Positions 1-7,539 of a stretch of DNA of 7,982 bases are shown in pieces. Made by a program: the position numbers and the translations under genes. The notes below the pieces were generated by a model. The model saw only the letters and a program-made list of their open reading frames with translations. It was not told where the DNA came from and ran no database searches. This DNA comes from Thermoplasmata archaeon. GTDB lineage: Archaea > Thermoplasmatota > Penumbrarchaeia > Penumbrarchaeales > EX4484-36. Location of the stretch: the NCBI GenBank assembly GCA_021160765.1, contig JAGHBW010000120.1, forward strand, positions 1 to 7,982, read 5' to 3'. Positions within the stretch are counted from its first letter, which is position 1, and every line of letters begins with the position of its first letter.

Positions 1-2151
1 AATGAGATGGTGGAGGTCACAGGTTTAAAATGTGTGTACGAAGGTACGAAAGACTTCTACCCGCTTGACAGCTATTTTGACGTTGCTCTCTACGACAATT
101 ACGGAAACATCTACTACGACATTGACTCGTCTGGCAGAGAGATTTATCTAAGATACTGGGTGCTAGGCTCCAGTTTGCTTGAATATTTCAATATCACCGT
201 AACAAACATACCCGGTGGTGGTCAGTATGTTTCCGAGCCGTTCCCGTTCTACTATTACGTTGACCGTACTTCCCCCGACCCACCCCTATATATTACTGCA
301 AGAGCGGATTCGGAGGTAGACCCACTAGAAGGGTACGATAACGACGATGAAATGTACCTTTCATGGGAGCCCGTAATAGACACTGGTTCGGGAATCTACG
401 GATATTTCTACTCCACCGTAGATGGCTCCGGGACCACCAATGGAAACTTCACCACGGAGACCAATGCCGTGATAACCGGGCTCAAAGAGGGTTGGAATGA
501 CATCTATGTCTGGTCCGTGGACAACGCTATGAACATAGGGGAAGCAAACAAGATCAGAGTTCTCATTGATAAAGGAGGTGTGGTCTTCTCCAATCCAACC
601 CCCAGCCCGGATGATTGGGTAAACACCAAGTTCGTTCGTTATAGAATAACGGTAGTGGACCCAGAGGGATCCGGGGTTGAGGGGAGATCCATAGAATACG
701 CACTCTCCTTTGACGGAGGCAGAACATTCGGTGCGTGGGAGCCCGCTAATGTAAAGAGAAACAGCCCCGTTATAACAGTTTCAGTATTCCTGAACCTTCG
801 CGAAGGAAGCTTGAATGCAATTAAATGGAGAGCAAAGGATGTGGCGGGGAACGGCCCAGTGGAGTCTCCTGTTTATAGGATACAGGTGGACACGCTACCC
901 ATAACATTCAAAGACCCCGTTCCGAATGCACCATCAGAGAGCAAATATGTTGTGTTAGGTATAACTATCACAGATAGGCGTGGCAGCGGTGTGGACGGAA
1001 GCACTATACAGTATCAGATCTCCCGGGGCGGAGCTGCCAACTACGGGGAGTGGAGAAGCCTTGAGGTTTACGAAAGCGGTGAGACTATCACAGTGAGGAC
1101 TCCCCCAATCCTGTTTGAGAAGGGTACCACAAACTACGTTAGATGGAGGGCTAAAGACGTAGCGGGGAATGGATACACCTATTCGGAGGACATCAAGGTT
1201 TACATATTGCCGGAGAAAATTAACCACAAACCAGTTATAGTCATCACATCACCCAGGGAAAACACCAAATATCTATCCGGAAGACCAATAAAATTTGACG
1301 CCTCCCTAACCTATGACCCGGACGAACAAGAGCTGAGCTTCCTCTGGTTCTCCTCCATTGATGGATTCCTTGGAACAGACCCCGTTATCACAAAAGGACT
1401 GAGCCCAGGCACACATACCATAACCCTTGCAGTCTCCGACGGCATAGCAAACGTGACAAAGACTCTAACGATAACTGTTAACTTGGATCTGGCATATCTG
1501 GACACCGATGGTGATGGGATTCCAGACATCTACGATGATGACGACGACGGAGATGGGTTGCTTGACGTTGAGGAGGATAAAAACCACAATGGACTGGTTG
1601 ACCCGGGTGAGACCAATCCAAAATTACCGGACACTGATGGGGACGGACTTTCCGACAAACTTGACCCCGCACCACTGAATCCAAAATACTTCACATTGGA
1701 AAGAGATCCCAATATGGTAAGCATATGGTTCCTCATAATAATAATAGTGCTAATCACAGCCCTTTTGGGATTCATAGGATACCTATATAAAGTAAAGGCC
1801 AAAAAGGAGCTTGAAAGAGAGAAGATGCTCAGAGAGGTCGTTAGGAGAAAGAAGGCTTTGAGGAGGTTTGAGCTTCTTACTGGGATACCGTTAGCAGATC
1901 TGCCAGCGGTGGAGTCCATCTATCCCTCCCTACCGGGTGTTGTACAGGCAACTGCAATTACTGCACTCCCACCGGGACAGGTGCCAACACCTGCAGCAGC
2001 GCCCCCGGCAGGAGAGGAAGCTAAGAAGGAAAAAGAGGAACTGCCGGAGATAAAAGTACGCTGCCCAATATGCGATACGGAGGTCACAATCCCCGCAGGA
2101 GAAGAGCGGGCCATATGCCCACTCTGCGGTGAAGAGGTCAAAAGAGCATAA
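1..2151 (+). CDS. Surface protein with Ig-like repeats, PKD domain, Ca-binding Asp-rich stretch, one TM helix and cytoplasmic zinc ribbon (5' partial)
   Basis: The frame is open to the left edge (codons aat, gag precede the ATG at 7) and no signal peptide is visible, so the true start lies outside. Residues below count from that ATG. Residues 1-88 are beta-rich. Three Ig/FN3-like units follow at about 88-187, 193-296 and 300-402; the last two are clear copies sharing GSGV[ED]G and WRAKDVAGNG. Residues 406-492 look like a PKD domain (DASLTYDPD, then LSFLWF and HTITLAVSDG). Residues 498-560 are Asp-rich, with DTDGDGIPD and DTDGDGLSD motifs like thrombospondin type-3 or EF-hand-like calcium loops. 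One hydrophobic helix spans 571-594, followed by a Lys/Arg-rich segment (595-622), a Pro/Ala linker (about 640-670) and a CPIC...CPLC zinc ribbon (686-707). The expected topology is a large exterior, one membrane pass and a zinc ribbon inside. Function is unknown; adhesion, cell-envelope structure or sensing are all possible. Confidence 0.88.
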   Translation, partial: NEMVEVTGLKCVYEGTKDFYPLDSYFDVALYDNYGNIYYDIDSSGREIYLRYWVLGSSLLEYFNITVTNIPGGGQYVSEPFPFYYYVDRTSPDPPLYITARADSEVDPLEGYDNDDEMYLSWEPVIDTGSGIYGYFYSTVDGSGTTNGNFTTETNAVITGLKEGWNDIYVWSVDNAMNIGEANKIRVLIDKGGVVFSNPTPSPDDWVNTKFVRYRITVVDPEGSGVEGRSIEYALSFDGGRTFGAWEPANVKRNSPVITVSVFLNLREGSLNAIKWRAKDVAGNGPVESPVYRIQVDTLPITFKDPVPNAPSESKYVVLGITITDRRGSGVDGSTIQYQISRGGAANYGEWRSLEVYESGETITVRTPPILFEKGTTNYVRWRAKDVAGNGYTYSEDIKVYILPEKINHKPVIVITSPRENTKYLSGRPIKFDASLTYDPDEQELSFLWFSSIDGFLGTDPVITKGLSPGTHTITLAVSDGIANVTKTLTITVNLDLAYLDTDGDGIPDIYDDDDDGDGLLDVEEDKNHNGLVDPGETNPKLPDTDGDGLSDKLDPAPLNPKYFTLERDPNMVSIWFLIIIIVLITALLGFIGYLYKVKAKKELEREKMLREVVRRKKALRRFELLTGIPLADLPAVESIYPSLPGVVQATAITALPPGQVPTPAAAPPAGEEAKKEKEELPEIKVRCPICDTEVTIPAGEERAICPLCGEEVKRA
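583..1206 (+). repeat. Tandem duplicated Ig-like domain coding repeat, period about 320 bases
   Basis: Two adjacent domains of about 105 residues begin with F-x-[ND]-P-x-P (F194 and F301), carry GSGVEG or GSGVDG near the first third, and end with the identical decapeptide WRAKDVAGNG (from W274 and W380). The DNA of the two copies has diverged at third positions, so this is an old internal duplication and not a recent repeat. A weaker relative precedes them, with DTGSGI and WSVDNAMNIG. Confidence 0.8.
1498..1680 (+). other. Asp-rich calcium-binding segment of the surface protein
   Basis: This stretch encodes DTDGDGIPD, a run of five Asp followed by GDGLLD, DKNHNGLVD and DTDGDGLSD. The DxDxDG spacing matches thrombospondin type-3 or dockerin-like calcium loops. 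Placed directly before the membrane helix, it would form a stiff calcium-dependent stalk; that role is inferred from the family. Confidence 0.75.
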
Positions 2152-2153
2152 GA

Positions 2154-5100
2154 TTAGAGGAAGGCCTCCAGACTTTTTACCACCTTTTGAGGGGTCTTCC
2201 CTCTCTTCTTTTTTGAGTTTGTTGTGTATTTAAAAAGGGAATCTAGAGTTTGCATGTGAATTCTAACTCTCTCCCGGGTATATCCTCTAACCCGGTATCC
2301 TTCAGAGAGCTCTTTCATTATATCAATGTATTTTTTGATGTTCCCTTCGTGAACCGTCAAAACCAGGGGATTACCACATATCTTGTTTCCTATCCTGTTG
2401 GTGCATCTTCCTGTGAGCGGTAATCTCCTGTATGTCTTTTGACATTTAGTACATCGGAATGTTTGTGTGCCAAATGAGCGTATGTTTCCCATTATGTCCG
2501 GTATAAGATGCGTTGATAGTATCCTCTCCGCTACGTCGTTCTCGTCAACTGCCCTTATTCTTTCCTCTAAACTAAATTGTAATTTCATCTTCTCTTCCAT
2601 ATTGGAGAGTCTTTTATAGGCTGAGGACACGGGAGCCTTATTTATATCCCTTGTGTCGTGGGTGAAGCCAAATCCCTCAAGTGCTCTCTCCGTTCCCAGC
2701 CTGCTTTTTACAGTCTCCATACGTAGGGAAAGGTAGCTCTGATAGTTGTCAAGAGATGGAGAGAGTGTAGTCAGATAATAAAAATCCAGAGGATATCGCC
2801 AACCAACGTCAACGTTATGAGCCTCCTTATCAATCTCTTCTGGCTTTATAATGGTGGAAACGACAAGGGGAGCGTCCATCTTCCCCCCCCTGCTTTCTGG
2901 TAGAAAACTTCTTGAAAAATTGAGCAGCGCGTCCAAGAGTAGCATCACAGCGTCTTCATCCCCATCGCAATTCCTTCTTTTGCTAGCGTGGAAAAATGGA
3001 TGGGCTAGACATCCCTGGATCTCCGTAAAGCCAATGAGGCGAACGAGGACACCTGCAGATGTATGGGGGGCCAGACCTAAAAGAAGATGCCCTATGAGAT
3101 CTTCCGGCTTATTTACGTTGTAAAATGGCTCCATACCGTATAATTTAACAAGAACATCATCTACAAACTGTGCAACCTTCATGAGATAATCCCCACCTCC
3201 CCTGTTTATAATGATATCCTGAGGTTTAATCTCAAGAATTTGATCCTCTCTTTCAAGTGGCCTTCCCTCAATGTCCCGTGTATACCCCAGCCTTCTCAAT
3301 GTTTCAATATCAGTTCCTATTTCCCTCGGACGGAAATGTGTTATTGGGATATCTGTCATGTCATACCTGCATGTTCCGTCCTTGAAAACATACACCTCGT
3401 GAATGCTTCTAAGTATCGCCTTTTCTAATCTCTCCGGCATTTTATCAGCAGAGGAGAGTCCCTTGACACCCTTTACTTTGGGAACCTCCGTTATTCCCTT
3501 GCCTAATTTTTTCAGAGCTCTTTGGAACTCCTCCTTTATATCCAAAGGCCAGTTTTCTCTGCGCCTGCCGTTCTCTTGAATATCTGGCAGGGGTCTTGTG
3601 CGCCCACCACATCTCCTGCAGGTGAGGTATATCTCTATAGAGCCGCAACGCACACATTTTCTTCTTTTAGCGTTCACATATGCTCTACCCTTCTCCGCTG
3701 AATTCTGGACAAGTCTCTGAGGGCCCCCCTCCGTTCCCACAGGGAACAATCCGTGAACAGGGGGTTTCATCTTCCGCATTGCAGCTTTTTCAGGTCTTCC
3801 CATTCTAGCGCCTATGCGGGTTGGTGCCCTACCTCTTATTTTTACACCAGAGAGTTGAGATACAAGAGAGAGGGGATCCATCTCCCTCCAGCCCTCCGGG
3901 AGCTCATCAATGGGTTCAAGTCCATCCCCATTCTTTTTAAGGCCTAGGGGAACATATAGCGCCTGTGATAGTTCTGTCAATACAATCTCACCACCCCTCT
4001 CCCTGTGAAGAGCACCTAGAATGAGGAGATACTCCTTAATGTCGTCCCTCTTGGGGATATGCAATTCGCCCTCCTCTACCCTCCCTTCCTCTATTAAATA
4101 CTTCCGCAGTTTCACTATATTTTCTGGTTTCAGGTCGTGCCAGAGGAGGGTATAATCGGGATGTAAAGGCACTCCCAGTTCTTTGCTTACTTTGTATGCA
4201 TCATCAAACCCGCGCACCTTTGGAATTTCATACTTCTGAAGTGTCGCATCTAAATCCTTCAGTCTCCGATAAACCTCCTTGGAATGTTCCGAAAGCCTTT
4301 TTTTAACAGCTCCCTCCAGCCTCTCTTCAAATTTTTTCTTTCCATCTTCATCTTTTGGTACTCCCATCTCCTTTAGAAGCCTCTCCCTCTCCTCCGCCTC
4401 AAAGACTTTCAATTTGTCTGAAACCCTCAATACTTCCCGATATGGACTCTCCTCCTTTTTCATGTTTTTTTCGTTGAGATAGAGTGCTTCCCTTACCTCC
4501 CATTCCCACCACTCCCTTGTGTAAACACCGGGGAGAAGGGGATGATTGTTCTCCAGGAACTCCCCTACAGGTATCAATATGTCACCCAAGTCCACAACCC
4601 TCTCCACAGAGTCCTTTAGCTCTTGAGCTTCCTTGAGACTGTTTATTTTTACAAAATCTCCGTTCTTAAGGAGAACCAAAGGGCCATCTATGGTGTCGCA
4701 CGGCGTAACCACCCCAGCTTTCCCCGGTTTCTCAGTCTTTATCTGGGTTCCCACAGCGGTAAACTCTTCCAGGATCTCCATTGTAGCAGGATGTATCGCG
4801 ATGGCGGCCAATCCGCCTGTCCTAGCCCTTCCGTATCTAAGACGGAATCCCCCCGGCCGGGAAGGATGAGAAAATACGGGTCTACCCATTATAAGATCGC
4901 TTATGTATTTCATCTCTTTGCCGTCACTTTTTACCTCCACCTCTACATCGTCCTCTAATATCTCCTCCAGTTCATCAACTACCTCCTCTTTCTCCTCCAC
5001 CTTACCCTTTTTCTTCAATTGAGAGAGAAACTCCCAGTCCTTCAGCCCTAGGTTCCTAGTTATTTTGAGGAGCTTTGCCGACTTCTGGAGAAGTCCCTCC

Positions 5101-5870
5101 GCTATCACCAAGCACACTCCAGACCTCACCTTGTTTGTAGGCACTCTGGGTAGATCCCTATGCCCCTGTACCTCCTCTTTCTCCGTTCCCTCGCCGTTTA
5201 TACATACGGGACAGTTTTTTATTACAAACCTTATCTCTTCATTACTGGGCCTGTACTGCAGATTTCTGTATAGCTGAAACTCCTCTATGTAGCGATCTAT
5301 CTCATCCTCCGTTGGGACGTATCTTCCCAGACCCAGCTCTTTTCTAACTACATCTCCAAGTAAAACACTCATCGCCTGAGCTGTACCACCAGCCGCCCTT
5401 ATGGGGCCTGAGAAAAACATGTCCGCATACTCACTCCCGTCGCTGTTTCTAGATATCTTCACGTGGTCAATGCCTTCAAGTGGGGCTACGAGCACCCCTT
5501 CAGTAAGTATAGCAAGACCCGTTCTCACTGCTTGATCAAGCGCCCTTCTTTTGTCTCCTGACTCCTCATAGATCTCCCTTGCAACACGTCTGGAGACCTC
5601 TATGGAAAGCATCTCCCTCTCCGGAATCTCCTCTCCCAGTTTTCTTATTAGATCTGCAACCCCGGGGGGGCCAACAAGCTTTTCCACCCTCCCCGCCACA
5701 TCTTCAGCAAATGGTATCTCCACCTCCAGGGCAGGGTCGAAGCCCTTGGAGCGCGCCTTCATTGCTACAGAGTATGCTCTGTTAAGCCCCTCTTTTAGAG
5801 CATTCAGATAACCTTTCATCTCCTCTGATAAATTCTGAAAAGGTCCCTCCCCAGTGGATCCCGCACTCAT
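2154..5870 (-). CDS. polC: Family D DNA polymerase large catalytic subunit DP2
   Basis: This is the catalytic subunit of the archaeal replicative polymerase PolD, which pairs with the DP1 exonuclease subunit and the PCNA clamp. From the ATG at 5870 it is 1238 residues, near the usual 1,100-1,300. Conserved blocks in order are GRVEKLVGPPGVA (60-72), SGPIRAAGGTAQAMSVLLGD (about 154-173), GRPVFSHPSRPGGFRLRYGR (329-348), RAPTRIGARMGRPEKAAMRK (681-700), a CxxC-CxxC zinc site (739-754), the catalytic block NCDGDED with D969 and D971 (matching the essential Asp pair of Pyrococcus DP2), GGKMDAPLV (995-1003) and a second four-Cys zinc site (1140-1165). The acidic and Lys-rich stretch near 284-320 is probably a flexible linker. 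No intein interrupts the NCDGDED site. The last residues, VKSLEAFL, resemble a PCNA-binding PIP box. The start at 5870 is preferred over 6008 because a TATA box sits 33-42 bases upstream of it, inside the longer frame, and Pyrococcus DP2 aligns only from about EEMKGYL. No DP1 gene adjoins it. Confidence 0.97.
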   Translation of the reverse strand: MSAGSTGEGPFQNLSEEMKGYLNALKEGLNRAYSVAMKARSKGFDPALEVEIPFAEDVAGRVEKLVGPPGVADLIRKLGEEIPEREMLSIEVSRRVAREIYEESGDKRRALDQAVRTGLAILTEGVLVAPLEGIDHVKISRNSDGSEYADMFFSGPIRAAGGTAQAMSVLLGDVVRKELGLGRYVPTEDEIDRYIEEFQLYRNLQYRPSNEEIRFVIKNCPVCINGEGTEKEEVQGHRDLPRVPTNKVRSGVCLVIAEGLLQKSAKLLKITRNLGLKDWEFLSQLKKKGKVEEKEEVVDELEEILEDDVEVEVKSDGKEMKYISDLIMGRPVFSHPSRPGGFRLRYGRARTGGLAAIAIHPATMEILEEFTAVGTQIKTEKPGKAGVVTPCDTIDGPLVLLKNGDFVKINSLKEAQELKDSVERVVDLGDILIPVGEFLENNHPLLPGVYTREWWEWEVREALYLNEKNMKKEESPYREVLRVSDKLKVFEAEERERLLKEMGVPKDEDGKKKFEERLEGAVKKRLSEHSKEVYRRLKDLDATLQKYEIPKVRGFDDAYKVSKELGVPLHPDYTLLWHDLKPENIVKLRKYLIEEGRVEEGELHIPKRDDIKEYLLILGALHRERGGEIVLTELSQALYVPLGLKKNGDGLEPIDELPEGWREMDPLSLVSQLSGVKIRGRAPTRIGARMGRPEKAAMRKMKPPVHGLFPVGTEGGPQRLVQNSAEKGRAYVNAKRRKCVRCGSIEIYLTCRRCGGRTRPLPDIQENGRRRENWPLDIKEEFQRALKKLGKGITEVPKVKGVKGLSSADKMPERLEKAILRSIHEVYVFKDGTCRYDMTDIPITHFRPREIGTDIETLRRLGYTRDIEGRPLEREDQILEIKPQDIIINRGGGDYLMKVAQFVDDVLVKLYGMEPFYNVNKPEDLIGHLLLGLAPHTSAGVLVRLIGFTEIQGCLAHPFFHASKRRNCDGDEDAVMLLLDALLNFSRSFLPESRGGKMDAPLVVSTIIKPEEIDKEAHNVDVGWRYPLDFYYLTTLSPSLDNYQSYLSLRMETVKSRLGTERALEGFGFTHDTRDINKAPVSSAYKRLSNMEEKMKLQFSLEERIRAVDENDVAERILSTHLIPDIMGNIRSFGTQTFRCTKCQKTYRRLPLTGRCTNRIGNKICGNPLVLTVHEGNIKKYIDIMKELSEGYRVRGYTRERVRIHMQTLDSLFKYTTNSKKKRGKTPQKVVKSLEAFL
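2174..2214 (+). terminator. Candidate T-tract terminator for the surface-protein transcript
   Basis: Only two bases separate the surface-protein stop from the facing DP2 stop, so any terminator must lie inside the neighbour. On the plus strand a T5 run (2174-2178) and a T6 run (2209-2214) inside a pyrimidine-rich stretch lie 23-63 bases past the stop. Archaeal termination needs only U-rich tracts, but the T6 is also simply the complement of DP2 lysine codons, so the call is weak. Confidence 0.25.
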
Positions 5871-5902
5871 GTTCTCACTGCTACCTTGGGTATATTTCCC
5901 AG

Positions 5903-5912
5903 TAATATATAA
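5903..5912 (-). promoter_or_regulatory. TATA box for the DP2 gene
   Basis: On the minus strand the sequence reads TTATATATTA, preceded by purine-rich GGAATG that could serve as a BRE. With the usual archaeal spacing of about 25-27 bases, transcription would begin near 5880, leaving a leader of about 10 bases before the ATG at 5870. That leader would carry GTGAG (5878-5874), a partial match to the Shine-Dalgarno GGAGGTGAT. Confidence 0.6.
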
Positions 5913-5979
5913 CATTCCACAAGGGATGGGCGAAACTTCTTCCCCGAAGAGTATCAATAGGTGATGGTATGGGTGAAAG

Positions 5980-5988
5980 ATATATATC
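5980..5988 (+). promoter_or_regulatory. TATA box for the response regulator gene
   Basis: ATATATATC, preceded by a purine stretch (GAAAG) suitable as a BRE. The predicted transcription start is near 6010, about 5 bases before the small ORF at 6015 and about 28 bases before the TTG start of the response regulator. Confidence 0.55.
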
Positions 5989-6014
5989 GGAAAAGGACAA
6001 TTAATCATAGAAAA

Positions 6015-6041
6015 ATGACACAGGGGCGTGTGAAGTCTTGA
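6015..6041 (+). other. Possible 8-codon leader ORF (MTQGRVKS) overlapping the TTG start of the next gene
   Basis: The first ATG after the predicted transcription start opens a frame of eight codons whose TGA (6039-6041) overlaps the response regulator TTG in a TTGA junction. This is the arrangement seen in translationally coupled genes. It may be chance, since frames this short are common; no homology can be judged at this length. Confidence 0.25.
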
Positions 6042-6943
6042 AGAGGGTTATGATCGTAGAAGATCAGCGAGAGATGGAGGAGTTCTACAAAGACCTTTTC
6101 GCCGCAATGGGGTTTGACATCGTTGCGGTGGCAAGAGATGGGCAAACAGCTGTCCAGAAATATAAAGAATTGGATCCGAAGCCGGACCTAGTTATAATGG
6201 ACCATAGACTCCCTGGAATGAGCGGCCTTCAGGCCTCTCAGGAGATCCTTGAATACGATCCAAAGGCCCCAGTGGTTATAATTACCGCAGATGAGGAGGG
6301 GCTGTGGGAAGCAGCCATGAGAGGGGTGCCCGCCATTAAAAAGCCAGCAGTATTTGAGAAAATAATAAAAGCCGTGATGAGAAGTGTGCCAGGAGTTTTG
6401 ACCGCTGGGGATAAGGGGGAGGAGGTCAGCGACCTTCAGAGAATCTTCTCCCCTCAGCAGATGTACTTGATTCCTGAAGAAGAGCCGGAGTGGGGAATGA
6501 GGGCTTTCCTTGACCTTGTATATCATGGGTACAGGGGTATCCTCTTCACAAGAAAGAATCCTGATGAGCTTAAAAAGGAGTATCCCCTTGAGGGAATACC
6601 CATAGTATGGTTCTCAACGCTCCCATCAGACAAATATGAGACCGTGACCCCCTTAAGAGTTCAACACCTTCTTCTACTCCTTCAGGAATCCTTTAGAAGT
6701 GAGGAACCAACGGTGGCATATCTTGAGGGGTTTGAGTTCTTCATTACAAACATCCCCTTTGACAGAATCCTCAACATGATACAGGTTTTAAGAGACAGAG
6801 TAATGAGAAGTGAAAAACTAACGTTAATTATGTCTTTAGACCCAGAGATATTGGACCCAAGACAGTATAAGATCCTCCAGAAAGAATTTATTATCATCCC
6901 ACCAGACAAGATAAAGGAGGTTTTTCAGTCAAAGGGAGAATAA
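6038..6943 (+). CDS. Response regulator: receiver domain fused to DUF835
   Basis: A 301-residue cytoplasmic signalling protein. Residues 1-118 are a complete CheY-like receiver: acidic pocket E8-D9 in VMIVEDQ, phosphoacceptor D55 in LVIMDHRLPGMSG, T83 in VVIITA and K102 before Pro. It should therefore accept phosphate from a histidine kinase, which is not in the window. Residues about 140-290 match the archaeal DUF835 pattern: YLIPEEEPEWG, then LVYHGYRGILFTRKNP, IVWFSTLPSDK, VAYLEGFEFFITN and LIMSLDPEIL. DUF835 has no known activity; it looks like a RecA-type fold without a Walker A loop (inference). There is no DNA-binding domain, so the output is probably protein-protein. The start is TTG at 6038, giving the typical MKRVMIVEDQ opening; a GTGA Shine-Dalgarno fragment lies at 6030-6033. 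ATG at 6050 would cut into the first beta strand. The gene ends 15 bases inside the convergent neighbour. Confidence 0.9.
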   Translation: MKRVMIVEDQREMEEFYKDLFAAMGFDIVAVARDGQTAVQKYKELDPKPDLVIMDHRLPGMSGLQASQEILEYDPKAPVVIITADEEGLWEAAMRGVPAIKKPAVFEKIIKAVMRSVPGVLTAGDKGEEVSDLQRIFSPQQMYLIPEEEPEWGMRAFLDLVYHGYRGILFTRKNPDELKKEYPLEGIPIVWFSTLPSDKYETVTPLRVQHLLLLLQESFRSEEPTVAYLEGFEFFITNIPFDRILNMIQVLRDRVMRSEKLTLIMSLDPEILDPRQYKILQKEFIIIPPDKIKEVFQSKGE

Positions 6944-7534
6944 CTCAGGCGGCACAGAAGCCTCTACAAAACCACTCTCCTTAAGTGGCCTCAAAACCTT
7001 CTGGTACCCCGGGGTGTTGAGCATTATAATATAGAATCCCTTCATCATTTCGGCAACGGGTTTATGAAGTGTGTCAATAAAGGACAACGTGTCGTCCAGG
7101 CTGTTGTAATGTAGAAATTCGGTGATGTTGTCCAGGATTACAACATCCACGTCCGACAGAGAGAGGCTTGATACCTCCTGATCCACCCGGAAAAGCCTGT
7201 AAACTCTAGGTAGTTTTATCTCCTTTTTACCTGCGGTAATAGGAGGAAGTTTTTCTGTAGGTGCTGGCCCCTTCATATAAAGTATTGTGTCCATAAAATA
7301 TATGTTCTTAAGGGGGATCTCCCACCTCTGAAATAGTTTCTGGGGGAAGATATGGGGTCTTCCAGCGCATATGTAGAGCACATTTCTACCTTCATCAACA
7401 ACAATTCTGCGGGCTACTGCCACAGACAGGGGAACAACGTTGAAGGGGGGCACAACCAGAACGTACTTTGACCTGGGAGAAAGGAGTTTTAGGTAATCCT
7501 GAAGGTCTTCTGTTATGGGCATTGTCGTACTCAT
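6929..7534 (-). CDS. Hypothetical RecA/KaiC-like protein lacking a P-loop
   Basis: A 201-residue protein that I do not recognise as a named family. Its layout follows a RecA/KaiC core: a strand (YVLVVPP, 24-30), a helix (SVAVARRIVVDEG, 37-49), a strand (NVLYICAGRP, 51-60), a Walker B-like strand (VDVVILDN, 129-136), a long helix and a further strand (YIIMLNTP, 168-175). Where a Walker A motif should sit there is PPFNVVPL, with no GK[ST], so ordinary ATP binding is unlikely. It has no signal peptide or membrane helix. It lies 12 bases after the KaiC-like ATPase gene, in the same direction, and is probably cotranscribed with it. The pairing suggests a regulatory or structural partner of that ATPase. 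ATG at 7534 is chosen because GGGGGG lies 5 bases upstream; ATG at 7522 is a weaker alternative. Confidence 0.75.
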   Translation of the reverse strand: MSTTMPITEDLQDYLKLLSPRSKYVLVVPPFNVVPLSVAVARRIVVDEGRNVLYICAGRPHIFPQKLFQRWEIPLKNIYFMDTILYMKGPAPTEKLPPITAGKKEIKLPRVYRLFRVDQEVSSLSLSDVDVVILDNITEFLHYNSLDDTLSFIDTLHKPVAEMMKGFYIIMLNTPGYQKVLRPLKESGFVEASVPPELFSL

Positions 7535-7539
7535 CTCTT

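Larger units (their letters stand above)
5871..6037. promoter_or_regulatory. Divergent intergenic region between DP2 and the response regulator
   Basis: This 167-base AT-rich gap holds two back-to-back promoters whose TATA boxes are centred near 5907 and 5984. Close to midway lies a 5-base perfect inverted repeat with a 3-base spacer (TCTTC-CCC-GAAGA, 5938-5950). Its central position is compatible with an operator controlling both directions, but a repeat this short can arise by chance. The long open frame that runs through here on the minus strand has no homology I recognise and is treated as non-coding. Confidence 0.55.

Noticed and set aside
1530..1919. 129-residue minus-strand frame opposite the surface protein
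   Set aside because: Low-complexity Ser-rich translation created by the Asp-rich repeats on the other strand; no ribosome site or family resemblance.
2958..2972. Possible intein at the DP2 NCDGDED site
   Set aside because: The catalytic block is continuous with its flanks; no insertion is present.
4623..4958. 111-residue plus-strand frame opposite DP2
   Set aside because: It lies wholly within the conserved DP2 coding region, and its composition shows no protein-like pattern.
5202..5213. CPVC motif in the N-terminal part of DP2 as a third zinc site
   Set aside because: Only one CxxC pair is present, with no partner pair nearby, and Pyrococcus DP2 lacks it at this point.
5871..6008. 46-codon N-terminal extension of DP2 starting at 6008
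   Set aside because: It contains the likely TATA box, shows no DP2 similarity, and would place the start about 96 bases upstream of the TATA. The ATG at 5870 fits the promoter and family length.
6050..6052. ATG as the start of the response regulator
   Set aside because: It removes the first residues of beta strand 1 (MKRV) and has poor spacing to a ribosome site; TTG at 6038 gives the usual receiver opening.
6188..6526. 112-residue minus-strand frame opposite the response regulator
   Set aside because: It is antisense to the receiver domain, including its phosphoacceptor site, with no independent coding signal.
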